64,000 bases of DNA from an uncultured Bacteriovoracaceae bacterium (GTDB lineage Bacteria > Bdellovibrionota > Bacteriovoracia > Bacteriovoracales > Bacteriovoracaceae), in contig CALHBF010000008.1 of assembly GCA_937931205.1 (NCBI GenBank), positions 1 to 64,000 of the forward strand. The letters are read 5' to 3'. This document shows positions 18,909 through 28,735 of the stretch, one piece after another. The notes under the pieces are model-generated. The model did not search any database and was not told where the DNA came from. It saw only the letters and a list, made by a program, of their open reading frames with translations. Each line of letters begins with the position of its first letter. The stretch's first letter is position 1. The translations under genes and the position numbers were made by a program.

Positions 18909-20122
18909 TGCCTATTTACTCTTATAAAGGTTTAGATCGCACCGGCAAAGAAGTTAAGAATACTATCAATACTGAGAGTATTGTTGCTGCCAAACAAAGA
19001 ATTAAATCGATGGGCGTTATGCTTATCGAGATTAAAGAGCAGAAAGCACAAGGGACTGCGGGAAAACCAAACCTTTTTAAAATAGGTAGTGGTGTTCCAG
19101 TAGATGACTTGGCGATGATGACCAGACAGCTGGCCACTCTTATTCGTGCCAAAATTCAAATTGTAGAGGCACTCGCTGCCCTCACTGACCAAGTAGATAA
19201 TGCCAATCTTCGATTAGTTCTTGCTGATCTTCGCCAAAAAGTAAACGAAGGTTCAAGTCTTGCGAAGGCCCTGCAAGATCACCCTAAGGTTTTCAACTCC
19301 ATCTTTGTTAACATGGTGGAGGCCGGAGAAGCTTCAGGAACTCTTGAAGTCGTTCTACTTAGACTTGCCGACTTCACTGAATCTCAAGTGAAATTAAAAA
19401 ATAAAATTCGTGGGGCCATGACCTATCCTGCTCTTATGGGAATCTTTGGATTTGTGATGATGAATGTTATTTTCATCTTTGTGATCCCGCAGATTGCTAA
19501 AATCTTCACTTCCATGAAAAAAGAGCTGCCGCTTATTACTAGAATTTGTATTCAGATTTCAAATTTTTTACAGGACTGGTGGTGGGCCACATTTGCCGGA
19601 ATTATCATCGCTGTCTTCTTGATTCATCGCTATATTAATACGGAAGGTGGAAGATCCAAATGGCATGCCCTGCAACTTAGACTTCCTATGCTGGGAATGT
19701 TGACAAAAATGATCAATGTGAGCCGTTTTTGTTCTACGCTAGGAACACTTCTCAATTCAGGAGTGCCTATTTTGGCCGCCCTTACCATCGTTAAAAACCT
19801 CATCCCTAATGTGCACATGAAAGATGCGGTAGAAAAAGCACGCATCAGTGTTTCAGAAGGTGCGAGTCTTACCGGTCCATTGATGCAAAGTGGTCACTTC
19901 CCAACTCTTGTTACCCATATGATTCGACTGGGTGAGAGAACAGGAGAACTTGAACCAATGCTAAAAATCATTTCAGAAAATTACGAGGATCAAGTACAAT
20001 CAAAAATCAATGGACTCACCTCTGTACTTGAACCCTTAATGATGATATTTCTGGGAGCAGCAGTTGGGTTTATTGTATTTGCAGTAGTAATCCCAATGAT
20101 GAATCTGAATAGCCTTCGTTAG
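18908..20122 (+). CDS. gspF: Type II secretion inner-membrane platform protein
   Basis: PulF/GspF architecture, MTRQLATLIRAKIQIVEAL, C-terminal LEPLMMIFLGAAVGFIVFAVVIPM. Confidence 0.97.
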   Translation: MPIYSYKGLDRTGKEVKNTINTESIVAAKQRIKSMGVMLIEIKEQKAQGTAGKPNLFKIGSGVPVDDLAMMTRQLATLIRAKIQIVEALAALTDQVDNANLRLVLADLRQKVNEGSSLAKALQDHPKVFNSIFVNMVEAGEASGTLEVVLLRLADFTESQVKLKNKIRGAMTYPALMGIFGFVMMNVIFIFVIPQIAKIFTSMKKELPLITRICIQISNFLQDWWWATFAGIIIAVFLIHRYINTEGGRSKWHALQLRLPMLGMLTKMINVSRFCSTLGTLLNSGVPILAALTIVKNLIPNVHMKDAVEKARISVSEGASLTGPLMQSGHFPTLVTHMIRLGERTGELEPMLKIISENYEDQVQSKINGLTSVLEPLMMIFLGAAVGFIVFAVVIPMMNLNSLR

Positions 20123-20139
20123 TGAATAAGGAGTTTTCC

Positions 20140-20586
20140 ATGTTAAAACAGTTGAAAGTTATAGTTAAATCAGAGCAAGGGATGAGCTTAATTGAGATCC
20201 TCATCGCCCTTACCCTTCTAGCTCTTGCTGGTACATTCGTAGGTGGACGTGTATTTGAAAACCTTCAAGAAGGTAAAGTACAAACAGCAAAAATTCAGAT
20301 GAAGTCTTTAGCTGATCGTCTTAAAGAATTCAGAAGAGACTGTAACACGTACCCAACAACAGATCAGGGCTTTGATGCTCTTATTGAAAAGCCTACTGGT
20401 GGAAGAGAATGTAAGCGTTATGCTCCAGGTGGATACATTGAAGGTGGAAAAATTCCTCTTGATCCTTGGGATAATGAATACATCTACGAATCAGATGGTA
20501 AAACATTTACAATCATCTCCCTTGGTGCTGATAACGCCGAAGGTGGCGAAGGCGTAGATGCTGACATCAACTCAAAAGACCTTTAA
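20140..20586 (+). CDS. gspG: Major pseudopilin
   Basis: EQGMSLIEILIALTLLALAGTFVGGRV prepilin motif, DCNTYPTTDQGFDALIEKP. Confidence 0.96.
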   Translation: MLKQLKVIVKSEQGMSLIEILIALTLLALAGTFVGGRVFENLQEGKVQTAKIQMKSLADRLKEFRRDCNTYPTTDQGFDALIEKPTGGRECKRYAPGGYIEGGKIPLDPWDNEYIYESDGKTFTIISLGADNAEGGEGVDADINSKDL

Positions 20587-21253
20587 TTCTAAAATTTGGG
20601 CCACCCAAGGATTTTCACTTATTGAAATCCTGGTGGCCCTTCTTCTTGCTGCCCTTATGTTCTTGGCCATACCTTCCGGGGACAGTACTCAACGTCATAG
20701 AGAGCTCAAGACTGCCGTCGATAATTTTGATCGCGCTGTTCGTTTTGCTCAAAATGAAGCGATTCTTCGTAATGCTATTGTTCGTCTAAAAATTGATTTG
20801 GAAAGTACTCCTGTAAACTATGTTGTCGAATATGGTCCTTCCGGCAATGTCCCTATTCCCGAGTCACCCGACGTCTCTAAAATGTCGGTTGCTGAGAGAA
20901 AGATCTGGGGAGAACAGCAAAAGAAGTTTTCTTCTCAATTCACTCCGGTGGAAGAATTTGAAGATATTAAGTTTGAAATCTCCGAAGAAGTGATGGTTCT
21001 CGGAGTTGGTATCGGTGACCAGAAAGGTCTGATCCAGGAAGGCACTCCTACAATTTATTTTTATCCGACTGGTGAAAAAGACTCTGCCCTCTTCTTCTTT
21101 GGAACAATTGAAGAATTTGCTTACTTAGAAGTTTCACCATTTTTAAATAAAACAAAAAATTATTTTGAACCACTTAATACAGAAAGTGTTTCAAGAATCG
21201 AAGATATCCTGCAAACTAAGATGACAACAATCTATCGAGAGTGGCGACTGTGA
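20558..21253 (+). CDS. gspH: Minor pseudopilin GspH-like
   Basis: TQGFSLIEILVALLLAALMF prepilin motif, position in operon. Confidence 0.8.
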   Translation: MLTSTQKTFNSKIWATQGFSLIEILVALLLAALMFLAIPSGDSTQRHRELKTAVDNFDRAVRFAQNEAILRNAIVRLKIDLESTPVNYVVEYGPSGNVPIPESPDVSKMSVAERKIWGEQQKKFSSQFTPVEEFEDIKFEISEEVMVLGVGIGDQKGLIQEGTPTIYFYPTGEKDSALFFFGTIEEFAYLEVSPFLNKTKNYFEPLNTESVSRIEDILQTKMTTIYREWRL

Positions 21254-21813
21254 AACTGAAAAATGAATCGGGATTTTCTCTTCTTGAAGTGATGATTGCG
21301 ATAACTCTTTTCGCTTTCTTCATTTCAGCTTTTTTGAGTTCTCAGGGCTATAATGTTGCCGATTCGGTCAATTCCGAACAACAGCTTGAACTCCACACTC
21401 TCGCTGAAAGAACGATGAATGAGCTGCTCATTAATCCTCCCAAGTTTACCAATGCTCAAAGAAACAGCATTGAAACAAAAAAATTCACAGAAACAGAATT
21501 CTCCCATTTTGAATATGATCTTGAGATTAGAAAAATGGAAATCCCCGACTTCGGTCAGCTCTTTGCCCAAAAAGGTCAAGGTGGCGAAGAAGGCGGTGGC
21601 GGCGGTGATAGCTCCTATTACAACAATGCCAACAAGGCCAATCGTAATTCAGGACTTGAAAAAGTGATTTTTGAGCAGCTGAAAAAAAATATTGAAAGAA
21701 TGCTATGGCAAGTTCGTATCACTGTCCGAAACAAAGAGACAGGAATGAGTTACTCTCTTTCAAGCTATATCACTGACTACAACCAAAGAGTGCAACTGAA
21801 TGTGGGCTTCTAA
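21241..21813 (+). CDS. gspI: Minor pseudopilin GspI-like (GTG start)
   Basis: ESGFSLLEVMIAITLFAFF motif, position in operon. Confidence 0.8.
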   Translation: MATVKLKNESGFSLLEVMIAITLFAFFISAFLSSQGYNVADSVNSEQQLELHTLAERTMNELLINPPKFTNAQRNSIETKKFTETEFSHFEYDLEIRKMEIPDFGQLFAQKGQGGEEGGGGGDSSYYNNANKANRNSGLEKVIFEQLKKNIERMLWQVRITVRNKETGMSYSLSSYITDYNQRVQLNVGF

Positions 21814-22780
21814 CAATCAAAAGGGTTTTACCCTTTTAGAAATTCTTATCGCCATCAGTCTCCTCGCGTTTATCACGTTTGGAGTTGTTCAGATTACTGA
21901 CGATGCCGTTAATACTAAAGAGCGCACTACTCAAATCAATGAAGATAATTTACAAATTGAAACGGCTTTGGCGCGAATGGATTGGGATATTACCCAGACC
22001 TACTCACCTCTTTATTTTTCCACTCCGATGGCATTCGCCGCTAACAATGGCGGAATGAGTCCAGATGGAGGCATGAGCAATCAGCAAAACTATGTGAATA
22101 TGTACCGAGAGCAGCTTCGTAACCGCTTTCAGGTCAGCCAGCACTTTTCAGCAGTGAGTGCGGAAGGAATTCCTGTTCCGAGATTCTATGCTCCTGAGAA
22201 AAACTTTTTTGAATTCTTTACCACTGCCAACAGAAGAAAAACTCAAAACTCTACACAGTCTCACTTCGCATGGGTTCGCTACTCTCTTGAGGATCAGGTC
22301 ATTAATACTGATGAACCAAGAAATGAGGCCATTCCCTCAAATGTAAAAAATCTTGTCCGCTACATCGCCAACAGTGATCCATGGGAAGATACTCGTATTG
22401 ACCCGGAAAATCCTGATAAAGTGAAAAAGGCCGTACTGCTGGAGAATGTTGAAAACCTCGAATTCCAGTTTTGGGATCTTGACCGCAGAAAATGGGAAAC
22501 AAGTCTTCGCAGTATTAAAAATGGTGAAAATATTATTCGTGGTGTGAAGATGAAGATCGTCTGGTACGACGAAAGCGGAGTTAAAAGAGAATTAATCAAA
22601 GTTTTTAGAACTCATTGGCCACTGGTCGCTCCTGTGCCGACAACTCAAGGAACAAATACCACTTCCGGAGCAACTGGGGGAGCAACCTCAGGATCAACAG
22701 GAGGTCTTACCACAGGTGGACAGACCAACGGAAGTATAACAAATGGTAATGGGGCCGGAGGTTTTGAAGATGATAATTAA
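21800..22780 (+). CDS. gspJ: Minor pseudopilin GspJ
   Basis: QKGFTLLEILIAISLLAF motif; VENLEFQFWD. Confidence 0.85.
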   Translation: MWASNNQKGFTLLEILIAISLLAFITFGVVQITDDAVNTKERTTQINEDNLQIETALARMDWDITQTYSPLYFSTPMAFAANNGGMSPDGGMSNQQNYVNMYREQLRNRFQVSQHFSAVSAEGIPVPRFYAPEKNFFEFFTTANRRKTQNSTQSHFAWVRYSLEDQVINTDEPRNEAIPSNVKNLVRYIANSDPWEDTRIDPENPDKVKKAVLLENVENLEFQFWDLDRRKWETSLRSIKNGENIIRGVKMKIVWYDESGVKRELIKVFRTHWPLVAPVPTTQGTNTTSGATGGATSGSTGGLTTGGQTNGSITNGNGAGGFEDDN

Positions 22781-24143
22781 AGATCTCTCACATATTCTGA
22801 AAAACCAGAAAGGTGTTGCGCTCATTATGATTATGACGACCATTATCTTTCTGTTAATGATTTATTCAGAGTTTACTTTTGAATCCAAGATCTCTCGTAT
22901 CAAAACGACTAATATTTTGGATAAGTCGCAGGCAAAACTGATGGCCGAATCAGGACTGCAAATGGCCATCACAAGGCTCAAACTTTATGTTGAAGCTTAT
23001 AATAAAGTACAAAGTAACGAGACAGCAAAAACCACTGTTTCACCACAACTTCTCAATCAGCTTTGGGAAGTCCCATTTATGTACCCTATTCCTGTTCCCA
23101 ATGGAGCAGCGGCAGCTTTCAAAAGTACGGTAGAGAAATTCCAGCAAGAATCTATTCTTGACGGAGAAATGAGAGTCTCTATTCAGAGTATCTCCAATAG
23201 AATTAATCTCAATCAGCTGCGTTTAAGTTATCTCACTTATAATCCTGATACCGACTTTGATAAAGTCAGCTCGCGCCTTGATACTTCTGAGACCGCTATT
23301 TTAAATGATGTTTCAGTTGATCAGTCCCTTTATTACATGCTTAAAACTCTGGCCGATAGAAAGAAAGATACGGATGAGATCTTTGCTGAAAAGTATTCGC
23401 GTATCAACTATCAAGAGCTTGTTTCAAACCTTAAGTTCTATATGTCTGATCAGGGAGTTCTGGCCCAAGACCCGTTTTCAGCTCAAGCAAGTGCCAACTT
23501 TCAGCAAGCAGATATCACTCCTAAATATGGGCCACTTGGCAGTTCCAGTGAGATTTATGCCATCCCTGGATGGGATGACGAACTAGTTGAACTGGTTAAA
23601 AATGAGTTCTCATTCTATCCAACTAACCAAATTGACCTGAATAAACTTTCGGCCAATATGCTAAAGCTCCTCTTTCCTACGCTGATGGAAAACGACATTG
23701 AGGAGTTTTTTACTTTTAAAAATGATCCGACAAAAGTTCGTTATTTTAATACCACTGAAGATCTTAAAAAATATTTTGTCTCGACGGCACGCAACCTGAC
23801 TGAAGACTATTTTAATCAACGAATTGAGCTCTTCACTAAACAAGGCTTCACCTTCTCATCTAACCCCAATCTTTTTAAGATTGTCGCGGAAGGAATCTAT
23901 AATCGCTCTAACTACACGATCATTGCGATTGTCAGTGTCGGATCGATGACCACATCAACGACTTCAACGAACCCCAATAATCCTAACCCTAATGACCCCA
24001 ACAATCCTAACAATCCGACCAACCCAGCTGGCGGAGCAAATAATCCTAATGGAGCGACGGGTGGCACTGGTGGTACTGGCGGGGCAACAGATCAAAAAAC
24101 TCAGTTATACGAGCCACGTATTATTGAAATCCAAGTAAATTAG
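22770..24143 (+). CDS. gspK: Minor pseudopilin GspK
   Basis: QKGVALIMIMTTIIFLLMI N-terminus, IDLNKLSANMLKLLFP; start chosen at 22770. Confidence 0.88.
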   Translation: MIIKDLSHILKNQKGVALIMIMTTIIFLLMIYSEFTFESKISRIKTTNILDKSQAKLMAESGLQMAITRLKLYVEAYNKVQSNETAKTTVSPQLLNQLWEVPFMYPIPVPNGAAAAFKSTVEKFQQESILDGEMRVSIQSISNRINLNQLRLSYLTYNPDTDFDKVSSRLDTSETAILNDVSVDQSLYYMLKTLADRKKDTDEIFAEKYSRINYQELVSNLKFYMSDQGVLAQDPFSAQASANFQQADITPKYGPLGSSSEIYAIPGWDDELVELVKNEFSFYPTNQIDLNKLSANMLKLLFPTLMENDIEEFFTFKNDPTKVRYFNTTEDLKKYFVSTARNLTEDYFNQRIELFTKQGFTFSSNPNLFKIVAEGIYNRSNYTIIAIVSVGSMTTSTTSTNPNNPNPNDPNNPNNPTNPAGGANNPNGATGGTGGTGGATDQKTQLYEPRIIEIQVN

Positions 24144-24179
24144 CTAGGAAACAATTCGAGTCTGTTTTAAAATAAATCT

Positions 24180-25760
24180 ATGCATATACTGGCCATAGAT
24201 TTAGGAAATTATAGTGTAAAATTCATCTCATCTCATGTTGAACGCAAAAAAGTTCAGCATCAGAAAATGAGCGAAATTATCATTGCTGATTATCAAAAAG
24301 AAAATCAGATTGAAAATTTTTATGAAGCTCAGATGAGGGTTGTTAAAGATATTCTCGATGAATATAAACTGCCTGATACCAAAGTTATCTATCAAGCAGA
24401 AAATGAAATTATCACTTCCCGCTTTCTGCAGCTTCCTGTCAAGAACAAGAAGAAAGCTGAACTGATGCTTCCCTTTCAGCTTGAGGAAGATCTTCCCTAC
24501 TCACTGTCTGAGACTCATTATTCTTATCGCCTTGATAATCAAAAGACTCATTACAGTGCCATCGTCGAACTTGTTAAGCAAACTACCTTCGATGATTACT
24601 TTGGGCTAATCCAAAAATTTAAGACAACACCTTCTATTCTCACCACAGAAACTTCTGCTTTAGAAAATTACTTTCAACAGAATAGTGAGCAAGGCTGTAT
24701 CTGTGTTCTTGATCTTGGCCATAAAACAACCAAGGCCTACTTCTTCTACAATTCAAAATTGATCGTAAATAATGTGAGCTATTTTGGCGGACAACACATT
24801 AACGAGATGATTTCTGAAACTTATAAAATCGAAGCTGATGAGGCTCAGATTTATAAACATCAAAATGCTTTCTTACTGACAACTTCTCAGTATGGCGAAG
24901 TCAATGAAGCTCAGAAAGAATTTGCCAATGCAATGGACAGAGTTTTCTCAACACTTAATTTCGATTTTAATCGCTGGAAAATTGGTCTTAAAGTTAACTT
25001 TGGTCTAAAACTAGACAAGGTTTACATCACTGGCGGAAGTTCAAACATTAAAAACATTAATGCTTATCTTTCAGAAAAATGGATGACTGAAGTAGAACTT
25101 TTTAATCCATTCAATGACATTGATACTACCAAGATCGATCTTAATCATAAGTCCCGTACTAAATACTTTCTGGCCAATCTCCTTGCTGGAAGCTACCGCA
25201 GAAAAGACCTACTGATTAATTTACTGACAGGTAAATACGCTCAGGCTTCAGGAATCGACTTTCCTCTTCACTCGTTTGGCTTTATTGGAACACGTGTTGC
25301 GGCCGCCACTCTGCTTTTTGTCGCCGCACTTTTTGTTGAGCGCTACTTCATTAATCAAGATATTAAAGTGGTTAATAACAAACTCACCACGATTCTAAAA
25401 AATGATGAATTGAATCTAACTCCACGTCTGAGAAGAAATATTCAAGGCCAGCCAGAAGAAATATTAAGCCATTTAACAAAAAGAACCCGCTCCATTGAAC
25501 AGGAAGTTTCAACCATTCAATCAGCAGTTCACATTCAGGCACTTTCTCCTCTGGTGATCATTTCTCAGGCCATGGGAAAACTCGATGCAACTCTGATTGA
25601 ATATCAGGTAACAGAAGATAAGAAAATCTCGGCCAGATTTACTGCAGAGGATGCCAAGATTATCGCCAGCTTAAAATCACAGCTATCCGGTTCAGCACTT
25701 TCTGCTGTTGTGATTGAGGATATTGACGAAAAAACGATTCAACTAAATGCTGAGTACTAA
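24180..25760 (+). CDS. gspL: Type II secretion protein L (PilM-like actin fold)
   Basis: HILAIDLGNYSVKFI, CVLDLGHKTTKAYFF, C-terminal TM and ferredoxin-like region. Confidence 0.85.
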   Translation: MHILAIDLGNYSVKFISSHVERKKVQHQKMSEIIIADYQKENQIENFYEAQMRVVKDILDEYKLPDTKVIYQAENEIITSRFLQLPVKNKKKAELMLPFQLEEDLPYSLSETHYSYRLDNQKTHYSAIVELVKQTTFDDYFGLIQKFKTTPSILTTETSALENYFQQNSEQGCICVLDLGHKTTKAYFFYNSKLIVNNVSYFGGQHINEMISETYKIEADEAQIYKHQNAFLLTTSQYGEVNEAQKEFANAMDRVFSTLNFDFNRWKIGLKVNFGLKLDKVYITGGSSNIKNINAYLSEKWMTEVELFNPFNDIDTTKIDLNHKSRTKYFLANLLAGSYRRKDLLINLLTGKYAQASGIDFPLHSFGFIGTRVAAATLLFVAALFVERYFINQDIKVVNNKLTTILKNDELNLTPRLRRNIQGQPEEILSHLTKRTRSIEQEVSTIQSAVHIQALSPLVIISQAMGKLDATLIEYQVTEDKKISARFTAEDAKIIASLKSQLSGSALSAVVIEDIDEKTIQLNAEY

Positions 25761-25761
25761 T

Positions 25762-26391
25762 ATGAAAAATGCTCTTTTTAAAAGACTAGATACTGAAGTA
25801 TTTCAAGGACTCGATAAATTAAAGACTCATCCTAATTATCAGTCATTTCTTGATTTCTACACCAACCTGGAAGACGATCAACAAAAATTCCTGAAATCAG
25901 GAATGATGATTGCCCTGGTCGCAATACCAATGATCCTGGTGACTTTTCTATTTTTCCAAAACCAGAGTCTCAAATCAGATTTTTCTCAAAGAGTGGAAAT
26001 CTACAAGAAGGCCAATGAAATTCTGGCAAAGAATCAAGGTGTGCGAGATATCTCTAGCAACATCTTCTCACAAAATCCAATCGACAGTTCTGAGATGATT
26101 ATTTCAAAAATATCAAGTGCCGTTGGACCAACTGTAGATTTGAATAAAATCAAAGTTTCAAACTTTACCTCTGACCAGATTTCCTCATCCATTGTCAATT
26201 CTCAGGCGACTTTTTCTTTTAAAGAGATGAGCGTTAATGAACTTATGGATACTTTTATGGGTTTCATTCGCAGAGAAAAATTCCGCATTCAAAGTATTCA
26301 AATTATCAGAAATGAGAATACAAATCTTCTTCAGGGAAGTTTTGTAGGAATTCATTACAGCGTTGTTTCTCAAGAATCGGATGAAGAATAA
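25762..26391 (+). CDS. gspM: GspM-like T2SS protein
   Basis: Single TM, position between gspL and gspN; start ATG 25762. Confidence 0.6.
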   Translation: MKNALFKRLDTEVFQGLDKLKTHPNYQSFLDFYTNLEDDQQKFLKSGMMIALVAIPMILVTFLFFQNQSLKSDFSQRVEIYKKANEILAKNQGVRDISSNIFSQNPIDSSEMIISKISSAVGPTVDLNKIKVSNFTSDQISSSIVNSQATFSFKEMSVNELMDTFMGFIRREKFRIQSIQIIRNENTNLLQGSFVGIHYSVVSQESDEE

Positions 26392-27296
26392 TGAGTACTG
26401 AAATTAAGTCACTTGATCTTATTGATTATAAGTTTAAGATCAAAAAATATCTTCTCATCATCTTTATTCCCATTATTTTCATTCTTAGTTTTTTGAGTTA
26501 CTTCCCTATCAGTGGCAAACTTAATGATTTAATTCTGAATGCTCTAAAAAGCAGCGGCTGCCCGGCAACTTTCACTCAGCTGGATATCGAATTTCTTCTT
26601 CCTAAAGTGATCATCTCTGACCTCGCTGTTCCAATGACCTGTACGGGTGCGGCAGAGGATCTTTTCTTCAAGAAAATTACGATCAATTATCACCTGATTA
26701 GTTTCTCACCTTTCGGTATTCCATTTAAGGCTGATACCCGTCTTTATGGACAAGACCTTTCCCTTCATTATGTTCTGGGCATAGGTAAGCAGTCGGTGCG
26801 TCTTAAAGACCAAAAACTTGATCTCTCTAAACTTGCTCCTCTGTTTCCTCAATTGAAACTAAAAGGGAGCCTGACTGTTGATATGCGCGCGGGCCTTGAT
26901 GACAACGCACTCTCTGAGCTTACTCTCAAGGCTTCAAGTTCAAACTTCGAACTTCCTGGCCAGAATATCCAAGGTTTTGCTCTTCCACACATGAATATTA
27001 AGGATCTATTTATTGATATTGAAACGGCCGATGACGCCAAATTAAAGATCAATAAATTCATTATTGGTGGAGCGAATCAGGACTCTCCTATTCGCGCTAA
27101 TTTCGTTGGTAACATCAACCTCTCCAAGACCAATACGATGAGCTCACAGCTGGCCCTTAGTGGTGAAGTGAAGCTTTCTGAAGGAATGAAACAAAGCATT
27201 CCTCTCTTGGAGATGATGCTTGAGAATTACGCCATAAAAGATGGCTTTTATCAGTTAAAAATTGGTGGTACATTAGGCGCTCCTACTTTCAAATAA
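26391..27296 (+). CDS. gspN: Type II secretion protein N
   Basis: N-terminal TM, beta-rich AsmA/GspN-like sequence, end of operon. Confidence 0.75.
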   Translation: MSTEIKSLDLIDYKFKIKKYLLIIFIPIIFILSFLSYFPISGKLNDLILNALKSSGCPATFTQLDIEFLLPKVIISDLAVPMTCTGAAEDLFFKKITINYHLISFSPFGIPFKADTRLYGQDLSLHYVLGIGKQSVRLKDQKLDLSKLAPLFPQLKLKGSLTVDMRAGLDDNALSELTLKASSSNFELPGQNIQGFALPHMNIKDLFIDIETADDAKLKINKFIIGGANQDSPIRANFVGNINLSKTNTMSSQLALSGEVKLSEGMKQSIPLLEMMLENYAIKDGFYQLKIGGTLGAPTFK

Positions 27297-27304
27297 AGGA
27301 AAGA

Positions 27305-27469
27305 TGGGGTTGGCCAATGTTGGGGTGGCCAACTGAAAAGCAGTTTGTGAAAGCTTACCGACCTGTAGAAGACGGCAGGAAAATCAAAATTGTGCACGTA
27401 GCTCTCTAAGATGAATCTTTTTTTACAGATAAACCTTTCGAGCTAGACCCCAACATTGAGCACCCCTAC
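27305..27469. mobile_element. Candidate MITE-like non-autonomous element (165 bp) with TIRs and 9-bp target duplication
   Basis: TIR core CAATGTTGGGGT (27315-27326) / ACCCCAACATTG (27447-27458), outer GGGGT (27306-27310)/ACCCC (27462-27466); direct repeats AAGGAAAGA at 27296-27304 and 27470-27478; no coding capacity. Confidence 0.55.
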
Positions 27470-27483
27470 AAGGAAAGAGCGCG

Positions 27484-28383
27484 ATGCTGATCGAGTCCAT
27501 TGAAAAATCCCTAAAAACTTCTGTTCATCACCCTGAACTCAAAAAAATTATGGATTATGCAGTACTGCCTGCTGGAAAACTCTTTCGCCCAAAACTAATT
27601 GAGGCCATAGCTTTGGATCTAGGCCCCGTACTCACAGAAGATCATCTTCATCTCGCTTCTGCGATTGAAACCCATCACGCTTACACTCTCGTTCATGACG
27701 ATCTTCCTAGCATGGACAATGACATGTACCGCAGAGGGAAACTATCAACCCATGCGGCGTTTGGTGAGTGGAAGGCCATCCTTGCAGGCGATGCTCTTTT
27801 GATTCACTCATTCAATGAAATTAATAAAATTCAGAACTCACAATTAAAACTCATTCATAACTTTTTTGGCTGGGCCAATGGTGCGAAGGGTTTAATCCTT
27901 GGCCAATTTCTAGATTTAGGTGCTCAGGGCAAGGCCAACTTAAATCAAATTGTACGTATTCATGAATTAAAAACGGCAAGACTCATTCAAGCGGCCATCA
28001 TCGGCAGCTACCTTATAGCCCGACCTTATAAATTTCAGGAAATGAAAGACTATTTTCTTCTAGGAAATGTTATTGGCGTAAGTTTTCAGCTACTGGATGA
28101 CCTCGGTGAATTGACAGAGAAAACAGTGAGTGAACATGAGTTGGAAATTAATCCTTTTCTCCTCTACCCTGATGAAACGCTGGAAGTTCTCACAAAGAAA
28201 CTTGATCAACTCTACAGTATCCTCAAAAAACAGAAACTAGTCCACACCACTGCTATGATGAAAGAATATCTGGATAAGAATAAAAAGAATTTTACGGAAA
28301 ATTCAGAGATCCTATTAGGTCACTTCCCAGAACAGTTCAAAGAGAAAATGGCCAACTGGATTACCAGCTTCTCTTCTCTTTAA
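27484..28383 (+). CDS. ispA: Polyprenyl (farnesyl/geranylgeranyl) diphosphate synthase
   Basis: LVHDDLPSMDND first Asp-rich motif, AILAGDALL, QLLDDLGE second motif. Confidence 0.88.
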   Translation: MLIESIEKSLKTSVHHPELKKIMDYAVLPAGKLFRPKLIEAIALDLGPVLTEDHLHLASAIETHHAYTLVHDDLPSMDNDMYRRGKLSTHAAFGEWKAILAGDALLIHSFNEINKIQNSQLKLIHNFFGWANGAKGLILGQFLDLGAQGKANLNQIVRIHELKTARLIQAAIIGSYLIARPYKFQEMKDYFLLGNVIGVSFQLLDDLGELTEKTVSEHELEINPFLLYPDETLEVLTKKLDQLYSILKKQKLVHTTAMMKEYLDKNKKNFTENSEILLGHFPEQFKEKMANWITSFSSL

Positions 28384-28735
28384 TCACCCTAATTTCCCTA
28401 AGAGCAGCGTGAAGAAGGTTTGAAACTTCCGTGAAATCAGCAGGAACAACTGCTACCGCCGCAACTGCTGCCTCTTCAAAAGAATCAAGCTCACTCAGCA
28501 TTTTCTTCGCTTCGGGAATTGATAATTTCTTATCAAAAAGAAGCTCTTTGATTTTCAGGATAAATTCAACATCTTGGCGAGAATAAATTTTTTGACCAGA
28601 ATCAGATTCGACGGGATTAATCTCATGAAACTCAGTTTCCCAGAATCTAATGACATAAGGCTTCACCCCAGTAATTGGGGTGAGCTCTTGAAATTTGAAA
28701 CTACTTTTCTGAGGAATCATGGAGGAATTAATCAT
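28361..28735 (-). CDS. MerR-family transcriptional regulator
   Basis: KFQELTPITGVKPYVIRFWETEF...YSRQDVEFILKIKELL. Confidence 0.9.
   Translation of the reverse strand: MINSSMIPQKSSFKFQELTPITGVKPYVIRFWETEFHEINPVESDSGQKIYSRQDVEFILKIKELLFDKKLSIPEAKKMLSELDSFEEAAVAAVAVVPADFTEVSNLLHAALREIRVIKEKRSW

Noticed and set aside
23960-24090. Possible tandem-repeat/CRISPR-like array
   Set aside because: Degenerate Asn-Pro and Gly-Thr codon repeats within gspK, not spaced direct repeats
27420-27450. tRNA T-arm-like TTTCGAGC
   Set aside because: No acceptor, D or anticodon arms could be built around it
27305-27469. GEMM/c-di-GMP riboswitch, SRP RNA, tmRNA or 6S RNA in the gspN-prenyl synthase gap
   Set aside because: Recalled consensus cores do not match; TIRs plus a 9-bp direct repeat fit a small mobile element better
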